From: Prevotella sp.
GTDB lineage: Bacteria; Bacteroidota; Bacteroidia; Bacteroidales; Bacteroidaceae
DNA length: 64,000 nucleotides
Assembly (NCBI GenBank): GCA_017413085.1
Contig: JAFPVC010000005.1
Location: 52,225 to 116,224, forward strand
Reading direction: 5' to 3'
Numbering within the stretch: position 1 is the first letter of the stretch; every line of letters starts with the position of its first letter. Positions 31,271 through 41,900 of the stretch are shown here, piece by piece. Below the pieces are notes generated by a model that had not been told where the DNA came from, did no database searches, and saw nothing but the letters and a program-made list of their open reading frames with translations. The position numbers and the translations under genes are program-made.

Positions 31271-34084
31271 ATGAATACATTCCTGAAAACTGTTGCGGAA
31301 GATCTGTTGCGGAAGACCAACGGACAGTTGGCCGATGTAACAGTGGTGTTCCCTAACAAGCGCGCCTCGCTTTTTTTCAATCAGGCCTTGATTGAACTCA
31401 GCGACAAGCCTGTGTGGTGTCCACGCTACGTCAGCCTTGACGACATATTCGCCTCGGCCGCCGAGTTGAAGAAAGCCGACCATATATGGCTCGTGTTTGA
31501 GTTATATAAGGTATATAGGGAAGTGACCGGCTTCAACGAGACGCTTGACGAGTTTTACAACTGGGGCGAACTGATGCTTGCAGACTTCGACGACGTGGAC
31601 AAGCACTTGGCAGACGCACGTCAGGTATTCTCGCTCATTGGCGACCTGCACGCATTGGACACTGTGGACTACCTGACAGAGGAGCAGCGCAAGGTGTTGC
31701 AACAGTTTTTCAGTACTTTCACCGACGACCACGAAAGTCAGTTGAAGCAGCGCTTCGTGAGGCTGTGGAACAAATTCTATGACATCTACACAATCTATAA
31801 CGAGCGACTGCGGTCACAGGGCATGGCCTATGAGGGAATGCTCTACCGCAGCGTGACGCAGATAGAGCCTCAGCCTTACGTATTCGTAGGCTTCAACCTG
31901 CTTAACGAAGTAGAGAGAAGACTGTTCTCGCAGCTTGCAAAGGAAGGCTGTGCCAAGTTCTACTGGGATTTCGACGATTACTATGTTAAGGCACAGAAAC
32001 ATCATGAGGCTGGCAAGTATATCAATGAGCATTTGCGCAACTTCCCCAATGAACTGGACTATGATTCTCCCGTATACCATCGTTTCCTGAAAGACAAGAA
32101 GCTGAGCATCGTGTCATCGGCCACCGACGACTTGCAGGCACGCTACATTGCACGCTGGCTTACTCCGGAACGCATATCCGCCGGACGCCGAACAGCCATA
32201 GTGCTGGCTGACGAACAACTGCTCGAAACTGTGCTGCACTGTCTGCCACCAGAGGTGAAGCATGTGAACATAACGACAGGATACCCTTTGGCTCAGTCAC
32301 CCGTTGCATCGTTTGTCAGGATACTGATGAGCATGCATGCACGCAAGTCGCACACCCTGCACAGCGTTAATGCACTGCTGAGACATCCGTATGCAAAATA
32401 CGTAAGCGACAAGGCGGGCGAACTGCATGAGCGACTGAATACAGAGGTAATCTATTACCCGTCAATCGAAGACCTGGCTCTTGACGACAATTTAAGGAGG
32501 CTCTTCACTCCTGCCGACGACATGAACCAGCACCTAATGTGGGCAGTAAGAACAGTGGCACAGAACATTCGTGAGGAAAACAACGACTTCCATAACGAGG
32601 GACTATTTCGTATGTACACCATACTGAACAGGCTGCAGTCCGTAGCCCCCCACCCCATCGACAGCCATCTCTATTCGCGCCTGCTTACACAGATAATACA
32701 GAGCACATCCATCCCGTTCCATGGCGAACCCATCGAGGGCATACAGATAATGGGCGTGCTGGAAACACGAAACCTTGATTTTGACCACCTGCTTATTTTA
32801 TCGTGCAACGAGGGCAACCTGCCAGCAAAAGTCAGCGACAGTTCTTTCATTCCGCACAGTGTCCGCCGTGCCTACAACCTCACTACCGTAGAGAACAAGG
32901 TCGGCATATATTCGTATTACTTCCATCGATTGCTGTCGCGCTGCGAGGATGCCACCATGCTGTATAACAATTCTACGGAGGATGGCCGTACGGGTGAGAT
33001 GTCGCGCTTCATGCTGCAGTTGCTTGCCGAGTCGGGACTGCATATTGAGCGTTATGCTCTGTCTGGCGGTCAGACTGCCGGCATGTCGCACCCAAAACCA
33101 GTGCAGAAGACAAGCGACATGGTAAGAAAACTGCTTGACGGTGAATTCTTTTCTCCTTCGGCTATGGGGCGTTATCTGCGTTGCCAGCTATCGTTCTACT
33201 ATGCTTACGTCAAAGATATCCGCGAAAATGACGAGAGCGATGAAGAGGAAATGGACAACCGCATGTTTGGCAACATATTCCATCGTGCGGCAGAATTGCT
33301 TTACAAGGAGCATCTGAACCGTCCTGTGACGGCTGAATACCTTGAGGGTCTGTTGAATGAACGTGGACACGTGACATTACAGAGATATGTTGACAGTGCA
33401 ATACGCACGGAACTGTTCCGGATTACCGACGACATGCGCAAGACACCGAAGCTCGGTGGTCTGCAGGTGGTGAACCGCGAAATGGTGCTGCGCTTCCTCG
33501 TCATGTTGCTGCGTCATGACATCCGTCATGCGCCCATTACCGTTCTTGGAGTAGAGAAAAAAGTACGTTCGACGATAGAAATCAACACAGCGGACGGCTG
33601 CCGTGCTGTGAATATAGGCGGTACGATAGACCGCCTCGACTGCGTGACAGACGAGTTTGGCAATGAGCAGGTGCGTGTCATTGACTACAAGACAGGTACG
33701 CCACCACTAAACGGGATTGCCATAGGCAGCATAGCCGACATATTTGACCCAAGCCAGATAGGCAAACACTCTGATTACTATTTACAGGCACTGCTATATT
33801 CGGGCATAATGATAAGCAAGGGCGAACAACGTCCCATTTCCCCGGCTGTGCTCTATATTCAGAAAACGACGAGCGAAGACTATTCGCCACGCTTGTTGAT
33901 AGGCTATGAACCGCACAAGGGAAAAGGATACCCAATACTTGATGCCGCACAATATATAGATGAGTTTTATGATGGCGTGCGCAAGTTGCTTGAGGAAATA
34001 TGTGACGATGATGTGCCGTTCGTGCCTACTGACGATGTTTCGCGCTGCACATTCTGCCCTTATCATGGGTTATGCTATACATGA
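31271..34084 (+). CDS. AddB-like PD-(D/E)XK nuclease
   Basis: 937-aa protein of the AddB/RexB-like group, which partners a helicase in double-strand break processing. The N-terminal half has the degenerate helicase fold without a Walker A motif (TVVFPNKRASLFFNQALIEL, about residues 24-43; IQIMGVLETRNLDFDHLLIL near 492). The C-terminal nuclease has QVRVIDYKTGTP (about 797-808), with the D-x-K catalytic residues. Cysteines for an iron-sulfur cluster flank it: RYLRCQLSFYYAY (about 636-648) and CTFCPYHGLC at the end. No helicase partner is in the window. It is 19 nt after pyrK. Confidence 0.87.
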   Translation: MNTFLKTVAEDLLRKTNGQLADVTVVFPNKRASLFFNQALIELSDKPVWCPRYVSLDDIFASAAELKKADHIWLVFELYKVYREVTGFNETLDEFYNWGELMLADFDDVDKHLADARQVFSLIGDLHALDTVDYLTEEQRKVLQQFFSTFTDDHESQLKQRFVRLWNKFYDIYTIYNERLRSQGMAYEGMLYRSVTQIEPQPYVFVGFNLLNEVERRLFSQLAKEGCAKFYWDFDDYYVKAQKHHEAGKYINEHLRNFPNELDYDSPVYHRFLKDKKLSIVSSATDDLQARYIARWLTPERISAGRRTAIVLADEQLLETVLHCLPPEVKHVNITTGYPLAQSPVASFVRILMSMHARKSHTLHSVNALLRHPYAKYVSDKAGELHERLNTEVIYYPSIEDLALDDNLRRLFTPADDMNQHLMWAVRTVAQNIREENNDFHNEGLFRMYTILNRLQSVAPHPIDSHLYSRLLTQIIQSTSIPFHGEPIEGIQIMGVLETRNLDFDHLLILSCNEGNLPAKVSDSSFIPHSVRRAYNLTTVENKVGIYSYYFHRLLSRCEDATMLYNNSTEDGRTGEMSRFMLQLLAESGLHIERYALSGGQTAGMSHPKPVQKTSDMVRKLLDGEFFSPSAMGRYLRCQLSFYYAYVKDIRENDESDEEEMDNRMFGNIFHRAAELLYKEHLNRPVTAEYLEGLLNERGHVTLQRYVDSAIRTELFRITDDMRKTPKLGGLQVVNREMVLRFLVMLLRHDIRHAPITVLGVEKKVRSTIEINTADGCRAVNIGGTIDRLDCVTDEFGNEQVRVIDYKTGTPPLNGIAIGSIADIFDPSQIGKHSDYYLQALLYSGIMISKGEQRPISPAVLYIQKTTSEDYSPRLLIGYEPHKGKGYPILDAAQYIDEFYDGVRKLLEEICDDDVPFVPTDDVSRCTFCPYHGLCYT

Positions 34085-34256
34085 TGGGTTATGCAACATA
34101 CACAATTCGTATGTACCGACCACAATAATATAAAATAAAAAATGAAAGAAATTTCTCTTTTATAAAAAAAAGAAGTAACTTTGCATTTTGTAATACATAC
34201 ACTTACCATAGAAAAACTAAATAGCAAACTAACTAATATTACACACAAAAACTATC
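34085..34256. other. Intergenic region and PL1 leader
   Basis: 172 bp. A -7 box TAACTTTG at 34176-34183 is preceded by TTTC at 34152-34155 (20 nt apart, one mismatch to the -33 consensus). The leader is about 70 nt. No hairpin terminator is seen for the preceding gene. Confidence 0.6.
34176..34183 (+). promoter_or_regulatory. -7 promoter element for the PL1 pectate lyase
   Basis: TAACTTTG followed by GCATTTTG. TTTC lies 20 nt upstream as a weak -33 element. Confidence 0.65.
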
Positions 34257-37200
34257 ATGAGAACAACAATTCACAGTATTGCGTTATTGCTCGCCATGTT
34301 GCTGTACGGCAGTTTGACGACAAACGCTGTAACCATCCAGGACACCAAGGGATGGTTTGAAAGCGGCTACGTGACATGGAACCGCGAGGCTGGTGCCACG
34401 TACACAGTTTACTATCGCCCTGCCGGCGGCACCTATGTTAAGATGGACAAGGAATTGGTGCGACTGTATAATGACTACGGCCGTGCTGACATGGTGGGAC
34501 TGAAGGCCGGCCAGTATCAGTTTAAAGTAGTATCGAGCACTGGTTCGGAGGCTGAATCAGATGTTTTCTATGCCGCTCCGCACGACCGTTCTGGTTTTGC
34601 TCACGTAGGCATGACCGGCGGCATCGGTGCATATAAGAATGATGGTACGCTGAAAGACAATGCACGCGTGATATACGTCACTGCAAAGACGGCGAAGACT
34701 GTGAAGTGCTATGTCATGGGCGACAAGGACATGGAATATACAGGTCTGCAGTCTATCATCGCTGCATACGAGAAAGGCAAGGAGACACGCCCGCTCTGCG
34801 TGCGCATCGTCGGTGTGATAAAGCACGACGATATGGACAGTTTCGGTTCATCGGAGGAAGGACTTCAGGTGAAGGGCAAGAGCGGTTCTACGGATATGAA
34901 CATCACCATCGAGGGCATTGGCTGTGATGCAGCAGTGCATGGCTTCGGATTCCTCGTCAGAAACGCCAAGTCGGTGGAGTTTCGCAACTTCGGCATAATG
35001 CTGTGTCTTGACGATGCTCTGTCGCTCGACACCGACAACCACAACGTGTGGGTTCACAACATGGACTTCTTCTATGGCGGCACTGGCGGCGATTCTGACC
35101 AGGCAAAGGGTGACGGTACGGTGGACATAAAAGGCAAGTCGAGCCACAACACTATATCATATAACCATTTCTATGACTCTGGCAAATGCTCGCTCGGAGG
35201 AATGAAGAGCGAGACCACCAACTGCTGGATGACATACCACCACAACTGGTTTGACCACTCAGACTCACGCCATCCGCGCATACGCACGGCGTTCTATCAT
35301 GTGTATAACAACTACTTCGACGGTAACTCGAAGTATGGCGTAGGCGTTACTATGGGTGGTTCGTCGTTTGTGGAGAGCAACTATTTCCGTAACTGTAAAT
35401 ACCCGGTGCTCATCTCAAAGCAGGGAACAGATGCAGAGGGCGACGGCACATTCTCTGGTGAGAACGGCGGTGTGAACAAACTTTTTAACAACATCATCAT
35501 CAACCCACGCAAACTGCAGCTTTATGATGGCAGTCAGACCGACGGCAAGTGGGATGCTGTGGAGGTTGACAACCGCAACGACGAGGTGACTGTAAAGTGC
35601 CTCACTGGTGGCACAGGCTACAATAACGCAGCCGATCTTGCCGCACGCACCACATACACAGAAAACAACATGGATGATCCGGAGGACATCCCTGCCATTG
35701 TTCGCGGTGAGTTTGTCAGTCGTGAGGGACTGGGTGCCGGACGTATTGACGGCGGCGACTTCAAGTGGACATTCAACAACTCTATGCAGGACGAGAACTA
35801 CGGTGTCATCTCTGACCTCAAGACCGCAGTGGTAAGCTACGAGGGTACCGTGCAGTCATTCGGCGACGGCACCGCCATCAGCGACCGTACACCGGCAACG
35901 GCGACGGTTGACGCTGGCGACGGCAAGGGTATAGACCAGGAGGCCAACGACAGTTATACCCCATCATGGGCTGGCGGCAGCGGTACGGCTGTGGCAACAG
36001 GCAAGCAGGTGATTGGCGTGGACGATGCATGGTTCTGGTTCAACTCTGACAACGACGCCCAGTACAAGGCATACGTGGCAAACAAGGACATCATACTTAG
36101 TTCCAACGCTTCATATAAGCCTGAACAGGTGATAGTAAAGAGCGACAATACCTCATGCTCAGATTATGTAGGTTCCATCCGCCTTGCCAACGGTGAGAGC
36201 ATCACGCTCCACTGCGAGGCAGGCATATCAACGGCAGCCTTCTATGTATCAGGTACAGGCGACCAGGCATGGCAGTTAGCTACCAGCACCGACGGTTCCA
36301 AGTTCACAAACGTCGGCAGCAGCATAACGGGTAAGTCGGGCAGTCACCCCAACGCTGTTTACACAGGCACAGATGCAACCATCAAGTATGTGCGCATCAC
36401 CAATACCAACTCAAGCACGCGAGACGTTCAGGGTGTGAAACTGTATTCACCACTGGCAGAAAGCGACCTTACTGCACTGACCACCGAGACAATACAGATA
36501 AAGAACGGCCAGTCATACACCCTGACTAAGGGAACTGACTACACCACCTCTTGCACTGGTGCCATAACCTACAAGTCAAGCAGCACGAAGATTGCCACCA
36601 TCGACGAGAATGGCAAGATTACTGCACTGGCAGAGGGCAACACCACCATCACGATGACACAGAAGAGCGACGACGTCACCAACGGCGGCACACTGAAGTT
36701 CAAGGTTACAGTGACCGACACACGTGACGACTCTGACCTCGCCCTGACATCTGACGCTGATGTAACCGTTGCCTACGGCGCTACATCAGCCATCACCGCA
36801 ACATGCTCTAATGCACTTACCTACACGTCAAGTGCGCCAAGCATAGCAACCGTTGACGAAAACGGCATTATCACAGCCGTTGGCTATGGCACTGCAAAGA
36901 TTACCATCAGCGACCCAGGCAGTGACACACGCCGTCCTGGCACTGCTGCCGTCACAGTAACAGTGCCCGACAACCGTCCGGCTTCATCACTTGCAGCCAA
37001 CGAGACCATGACCATTGAGCGTGGCAACATACAGAAGATTACGGTGACTGGTGCCGTCGGAGCAGTAACATTCAGCAGCGTTGACCCGGAGATTGCCACC
37101 GTTGACGCTGAAGGCAACGTGACTGCCATCGCTGAAGGCGAGGCTACCATCGCCATAACCGACCAGGGCGATAACAACGTGAAGGCTGGCGTGGTGAACG

Positions 37201-38126
37201 TAACAGTCACCGTTACCGATTCACGCGAGGCAAACACTATGACCGTTGACCCTACAGAGGTAGAGATAGAAATGGAGAAGGCAACAACGGTTAAACTCTC
37301 TGTAAGCAATGCGCAGGGTGCTGTGACCTACGTGTCAAGCAACACGAAAGTTGCCACCGTGACTGACGGCACCATCAAGGCAATCGGCGGAGGCGAGGCA
37401 GTCGTTACCGTATATGCCGCAGGCAACGAGGAATACAAGGCAGACTCCGTAAAGGTGAACGTAACCGTGATACCAGTGCCGTCACTCGACCCTGTTACAT
37501 GGAACCTCACCAATGTTTCATACACCAAGAGTGGTTCGTTCTCCGCAAATGCCACAAACGTATTCGTAAGTACCGATGGTACTAATACCGAGCTCACATA
37601 CGTGGCAGGAGGCAACTGCAAGATAGAGAACAACAAGCAGATGAAGATGGGAGGCACTACAAAGTATACAAGCAAAGTCCTCAACAACCGTTACTTCATC
37701 ATGCCGAAGATTTCTGGTTCGGGTACTCTTTCAATAGTATATGGTGACAATTCTGAAGAGGTAAAGGTGGTCGCATCTACCGCTGAAGGTGCTGCTGCCA
37801 TAGCCACCATTGACGGCGACAACAAGAGTGCAGCATTGAACAATCTCAGTGCTTCAACGACATACTATCTCGTGATGGACCCAAAGTCTTACTTCAAGTC
37901 TATCACCTGGACACCCGATGCCCCAGCCGTAACGCTTGGCGATGTGAACAATGACGGCAGCGTGACCATGGCTGATGCGAATGCCGTGGTAAACCATTAT
38001 CTTGCTGACGGTCAGAGAGTAGCCTCAGGCTTCAATATCAAGGCGGCTGATGTCAACAACGATGATCAAATCACCATGGCTGATGCAAACGCCATAGTGA
38101 ACATGTATCTTGCTGGAGAACAGTAG
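34257..38126 (+). CDS. Secreted pectate lyase (PL1) with Ig-like repeats and a dockerin-like C-terminus
   Basis: Cleaves polygalacturonate by beta-elimination, outside the cell. Signal peptide MRTTIHSIALLLAMLLYGSLT. Residues about 20-110 form a fibronectin-like module. The PL1 parallel beta-helix follows (about 111-480), shown by GFGFLVRNAKSVEFRNFG and DSRHPRIRTAFYHVYNNYF with the catalytic Arg of the PL1 family. Residues about 735-1075 carry four Ig-like Big_2-type repeats (motifs KIATIDENGKITALAEG and SIATVDENGIITAVGYG). The end (about 1225-1289) holds two dockerin-like calcium loops, DVNNDGSVTMAD and DVNNDDQITMAD. The 1289-aa size is far above a bare PL1 because of these modules. It heads the pectin cluster. 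Confidence 0.93.
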   Translation: MRTTIHSIALLLAMLLYGSLTTNAVTIQDTKGWFESGYVTWNREAGATYTVYYRPAGGTYVKMDKELVRLYNDYGRADMVGLKAGQYQFKVVSSTGSEAESDVFYAAPHDRSGFAHVGMTGGIGAYKNDGTLKDNARVIYVTAKTAKTVKCYVMGDKDMEYTGLQSIIAAYEKGKETRPLCVRIVGVIKHDDMDSFGSSEEGLQVKGKSGSTDMNITIEGIGCDAAVHGFGFLVRNAKSVEFRNFGIMLCLDDALSLDTDNHNVWVHNMDFFYGGTGGDSDQAKGDGTVDIKGKSSHNTISYNHFYDSGKCSLGGMKSETTNCWMTYHHNWFDHSDSRHPRIRTAFYHVYNNYFDGNSKYGVGVTMGGSSFVESNYFRNCKYPVLISKQGTDAEGDGTFSGENGGVNKLFNNIIINPRKLQLYDGSQTDGKWDAVEVDNRNDEVTVKCLTGGTGYNNAADLAARTTYTENNMDDPEDIPAIVRGEFVSREGLGAGRIDGGDFKWTFNNSMQDENYGVISDLKTAVVSYEGTVQSFGDGTAISDRTPATATVDAGDGKGIDQEANDSYTPSWAGGSGTAVATGKQVIGVDDAWFWFNSDNDAQYKAYVANKDIILSSNASYKPEQVIVKSDNTSCSDYVGSIRLANGESITLHCEAGISTAAFYVSGTGDQAWQLATSTDGSKFTNVGSSITGKSGSHPNAVYTGTDATIKYVRITNTNSSTRDVQGVKLYSPLAESDLTALTTETIQIKNGQSYTLTKGTDYTTSCTGAITYKSSSTKIATIDENGKITALAEGNTTITMTQKSDDVTNGGTLKFKVTVTDTRDDSDLALTSDADVTVAYGATSAITATCSNALTYTSSAPSIATVDENGIITAVGYGTAKITISDPGSDTRRPGTAAVTVTVPDNRPASSLAANETMTIERGNIQKITVTGAVGAVTFSSVDPEIATVDAEGNVTAIAEGEATIAITDQGDNNVKAGVVNVTVTVTDSREANTMTVDPTEVEIEMEKATTVKLSVSNAQGAVTYVSSNTKVATVTDGTIKAIGGGEAVVTVYAAGNEEYKADSVKVNVTVIPVPSLDPVTWNLTNVSYTKSGSFSANATNVFVSTDGTNTELTYVAGGNCKIENNKQMKMGGTTKYTSKVLNNRYFIMPKISGSGTLSIVYGDNSEEVKVVASTAEGAAAIATIDGDNKSAALNNLSASTTYYLVMDPKSYFKSITWTPDAPAVTLGDVNNDGSVTMADANAVVNHYLADGQRVASGFNIKAADVNNDDQITMADANAIVNMYLAGEQ

Positions 38127-38155
38127 TAATTAATCTTAGATTTTACAATTATTCA

Positions 38156-38206
38156 ATATTTTGGTAGAAGGAAACGGCCTGTTTGTCGTTTTTTCTACCA
38201 AAATAT
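38156..38206. terminator. Hairpin terminator after the PL1 gene
   Basis: A 14-bp stem, 38156-38169 with 38193-38206 (ATATTTTGGTAGAA and its complement), and further pairing inside (AAAC/GTTT). It overlaps the -33 box of the next promoter by one base. Confidence 0.7.
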
Positions 38207-38237
38207 TTGGATGATAGAAAAAAAAAACGTAACTTTG
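38206..38237 (+). promoter_or_regulatory. Bacteroidetes-type promoter for the dockerin-like protein
   Basis: TTTG (38206-38209), 20 nt, TAACTTTG (38230-38237). The start codon at 38284 is 46 nt downstream. Confidence 0.78.
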
Positions 38238-38283
38238 CATCATAACTTAACAGATGCTAATTACTAAATAGACAATAACTACT

Positions 38284-38706
38284 ATGATGAAAAAAACTAT
38301 ACTGACACTCATTTCTGCCATTGCTTGTCTGGCTGGTGCCAACGCTGAAGAGAAAACGGCTATCAGCGTGTGGGTTAACGATGCGGACGCACAAACGTAT
38401 AACATCTCTTCCCAACCGGTCATCAAGCATACTGACGGCAAGCTGCAACTCAAAGTGAATGGCGGCACGCTTGGCTCATACGAGATTTACAACGGCATGA
38501 AAATTACCTTTACCAAGGAATCGCAGTTGGGCGACGTAAACGCTGACAGTACCATCACCATGGCCGATGCCAACAGCATAGTAAACAAGTATCTGAATGG
38601 TGAAGCAGCCAACATCAATGTTACGGCTGCCGACTACAACAAGGACGGTCAAATCACTATGGCTGATGCCAACAGCGTGGTCAACGCATACCTTACGGAA
38701 CAGTAA
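38284..38706 (+). CDS. Small secreted dockerin-like protein
   Basis: 140-aa exported protein. MMKKTILTLISAIACLAGANA is a signal peptide. The mature N-terminal 65 residues (KTAISVWVNDADAQTYNISS, IYNGMKITFTKE) have no recognised family. The C-terminal 60 residues are a dockerin-like module with two calcium-loop repeats, DVNADSTITMAD and DYNKDGQITMAD, each followed by ANSIVNKYL or ANSVVNAYL. These match the module ending the upstream PL1 enzyme (DVNNDGSVTMADANAVVN). It has no enzymatic domain, so it may be an adaptor or scaffold piece, but no cohesin-type partner was recognised. It has its own promoter and terminator. Confidence 0.87.
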   Translation: MMKKTILTLISAIACLAGANAEEKTAISVWVNDADAQTYNISSQPVIKHTDGKLQLKVNGGTLGSYEIYNGMKITFTKESQLGDVNADSTITMADANSIVNKYLNGEAANINVTAADYNKDGQITMADANSVVNAYLTEQ

Positions 38707-38754
38707 TCCCTTTGGATGCTGACTGCGAACAGAAATGTTCAGACAAGGATTAAG

Positions 38755-38801
38755 AAACCATCAATATACACCCGCAATACGGATGTATATTGGTGGTTTT
38801 T
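38755..38801 (+). terminator. Hairpin terminator after the dockerin-like gene
   Basis: A 16-bp stem with one G-T pair, 38755-38770 with 38784-38799 (TGTATATTGGTGGTTT), then TTTTTTG. Confidence 0.78.
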
Positions 38802-38899
38802 TGATTAAAAACATCAGATGAACAGGTGTTTAAATCAATAATAAATCGATTTTACACCATATTTGTGTTATTTTCTTCGTATATAACAAGAAAAATGCG

Positions 38900-38907
38900 T
38901 AACTTTG
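38900..38907 (+). promoter_or_regulatory. -7 promoter element for the 1550-aa surface protein
   Basis: TAACTTTG followed by GCATC. It lies inside the longest possible frame (from 38826), which rules that start out for this promoter and supports ATG 38976. Confidence 0.65.
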
Positions 38908-38975
38908 CATCAAAATTGGATAAAAGTGCATTAATTGGTATAAAAACAGACATAAAAAGGCTAAAACAAAACAAC

Positions 38976-41900
38976 ATGATAAACATGACAAAGGAGACAA
39001 TAATAAGCCGTATGGCATGGGACATCTTGACTAAAACCCTGACATTCCTCGCAGCCATTATTATGGCGGCGAATGTAAGTGCGACCACCACTGTAGTAGA
39101 TGCCACGCTGGAGCATACAGGATCCACATATTACCGAAATGACAATGTTCTGCATAACAGCATTGACGCAGAGAAAGAATACTACAACAACCCTGGTGGA
39201 CAGAACGGATGGAACGGACAGGCGCTGATGAAGTTTACCTTTAACGTTCCTGAAAATAAAACCATTGTCAAGGCAACACTTACATGGAGTGCAATATTAT
39301 ACGGAAGTAATACCAACGAGCGCGACAACGAACTGTGGTGCCTGACTACAGGCAACGACATTAACTGGTCTGCTCTCAGTGCCGGTACATGCGGAATGGT
39401 GTCGGCACTGCATGAAAGCAAGCGCGTTATGCTTTCCAACACCAAATTGTCTGGCAATACAGAACATTTGAATAATGTCAGCTCTGTGATGGTGACTATA
39501 GCACTTCAGCAGGCAGAAAGACAAGGGTATATAGTTTTCTATCTGACAAACAATCAAGCCGGAGCATCCCTCTATGGAAAGGCAAGCAGTCACGCTCCTA
39601 CGTTGAGACTTGAACTGGCAGACAAACGCACCGTAACATTCAATGCCGGTGACAATGCCACATGTGCCACGACGTCGTTGACAAGCATAGCAGAAGAGGA
39701 CACTTACACAGCAGTAACCCTGCCTGAAGCTACAGACAATAACGGTGCCACATTCATGGGTTGGTACACAGCGCCTCTTGGCGGCACACGCGTAGGCGGC
39801 ACAGGTGATCCCTACACACCGACCAGCGACATAACACTATATGCACAATATGACCGTGCACCGACGGGGATAGCTATCACTGGTGAGTCAACAATTAAGT
39901 ATGGTGCTACCACCACGCTGACAGCAACTCTGTCACCATCTAACACTGTAAACAGTGGCATTACATGGTACACTGGCAACAGCGACATTGCCGCCGTTGA
40001 CCAGAACGGCGTAGTTACTGCAAGAGGATTAGGCTCTGTGTATATTACAGTAAGAGCCGATGATAACCCGACGAACATATACGACATGTTCCAACTAAAA
40101 GTTGAGTCAGACAATTATAGTTACGCCGTCAATGCTGTTGACGGCAACGGCAATGTGTTGAAGGAGATTAAAACGGGAACATACGCCACAGGAACTGGGC
40201 AACTATCTATACCTATTCCACAATATGTACTATCAGGCACAACACTATATGAGACCACACGCGGGCCATCAATGTCTGGGAACTATTATACATATTTTGT
40301 CACACCGAATACCGACGGATATGTAGGAAACATAAACTACACAAATAGTACCGTTAACAATGTGGTATTCTACACAGAAGCGGAGCAATGCAGTGCTCTC
40401 TCACAAAAATACATCAATAGCACTGTATATACCAGAGCATCCAATGACACCATTGCACGAAACAGCGCATACGGGACAGTAACAACACTCGCGCCCGGAA
40501 CTTATACAATATACGCGAGTGCCATCAATTGCAACAGCAATACCTTTACATATAAATTTAAGGCTGGCGACGTTGAAGTTATGAGTGCAGATGTAGCGAA
40601 AGGCAATAACGTCAATGCATCCTCTGCACCTTTTACCATAACTGAAACTACAACACTGGCTGTATATTGTCCTGCAGGTGGCCAAGGTGGTCTTGACTAT
40701 TTCTATATCGTACAGGATCCAGTATATCATGTAACCACTCATGGTCAGAAACTGCCTCTCAACAAACCAACCATCGATGCAACGACATACACCACGTGCA
40801 ACCCGATATCGAAGGACGGCAACAATGCCGGCACACGCAACGGTGTAGACGGTCCGTTCTATAACATCAAGAACAAGGGTAACTACGTCACGGTGACAGC
40901 AGACGGTGCAATAGCCTTCAGCGTTGATGCTTTCCACGGCAACAGCAAGGACACGAGAAAGATGCACGTCTATGTTGACGACGTGGAAATATTGGCAATA
41001 AGTGTAGATCCAGCTGAATACGTTACATCTCCAATCATCGCTACGGGCGGTACAGGTACGCATACCATCAAGATAACTGGCGACGGCAAGGATGTATATC
41101 TCGCCGACATAGTGTTCTACACGGAGAAGACCGTGCCCAAGATGAACCCGTCGGATGTTACGGTAAAGGTTGGCGAAACAAAACAGTTACACCTTACACT
41201 GCCAGAGGGATGTATACTCAACGGCATGACAAGCAGCGGCGACGCAAGCAAGGTGACGGCATCATTCGTGCGCGATGATGAAACACAGCGGAAGGGTGAG
41301 CTGACACTCACAGGTCTGCAGGTAACAGGCAATACTCCTACAAGTGTTACATTCAGCATAACCGCAGGAGCAAACACCATATATAATAGTGGTACAGCCA
41401 CCATCGAAATCGACGTATTGAAGGCAGGTCTTACCCTCGCCTACAGCGATGGCGATGCTGGCGATGAAGCAACAATGTATGTATGCAATGCCGACGAAAC
41501 TACGCCGTCATTACCGACTATTACGCTGACTGCCAAAGACGACAGCGGCAACCCTGTCTCGTTGGACAATCTTAACATCACATATACTTCTGACGACCAT
41601 ACCGTGGCAACGGTGTCAAACACAGGTGTCATTACCCTTGTTCATCCATACGGTAACGGCACCGCACGCATCAAAGCCCGTTCCACTGGCAACGCAAGCT
41701 ATGATGATGCGGAGGCAGAATACTCCATCACCATACAGAGGGGTGTAAACTGGAAGATTGCAGAACACCCGACATTTAAAGATGCGCCTCCTGCTGTGCG
41801 CGACACATTCCATGTATATAAGAATGTGGGAGGTACAGAGAAACTATACCTCATCGGCACGTTCGGCGGTTGGAACAGGAATAATAATACATACAATTAT

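Noticed and set aside
38826-38975. N-terminal extension of the large surface protein
   Set aside because: The -7 box at 38900-38907 lies inside it and the signal peptide starts later.
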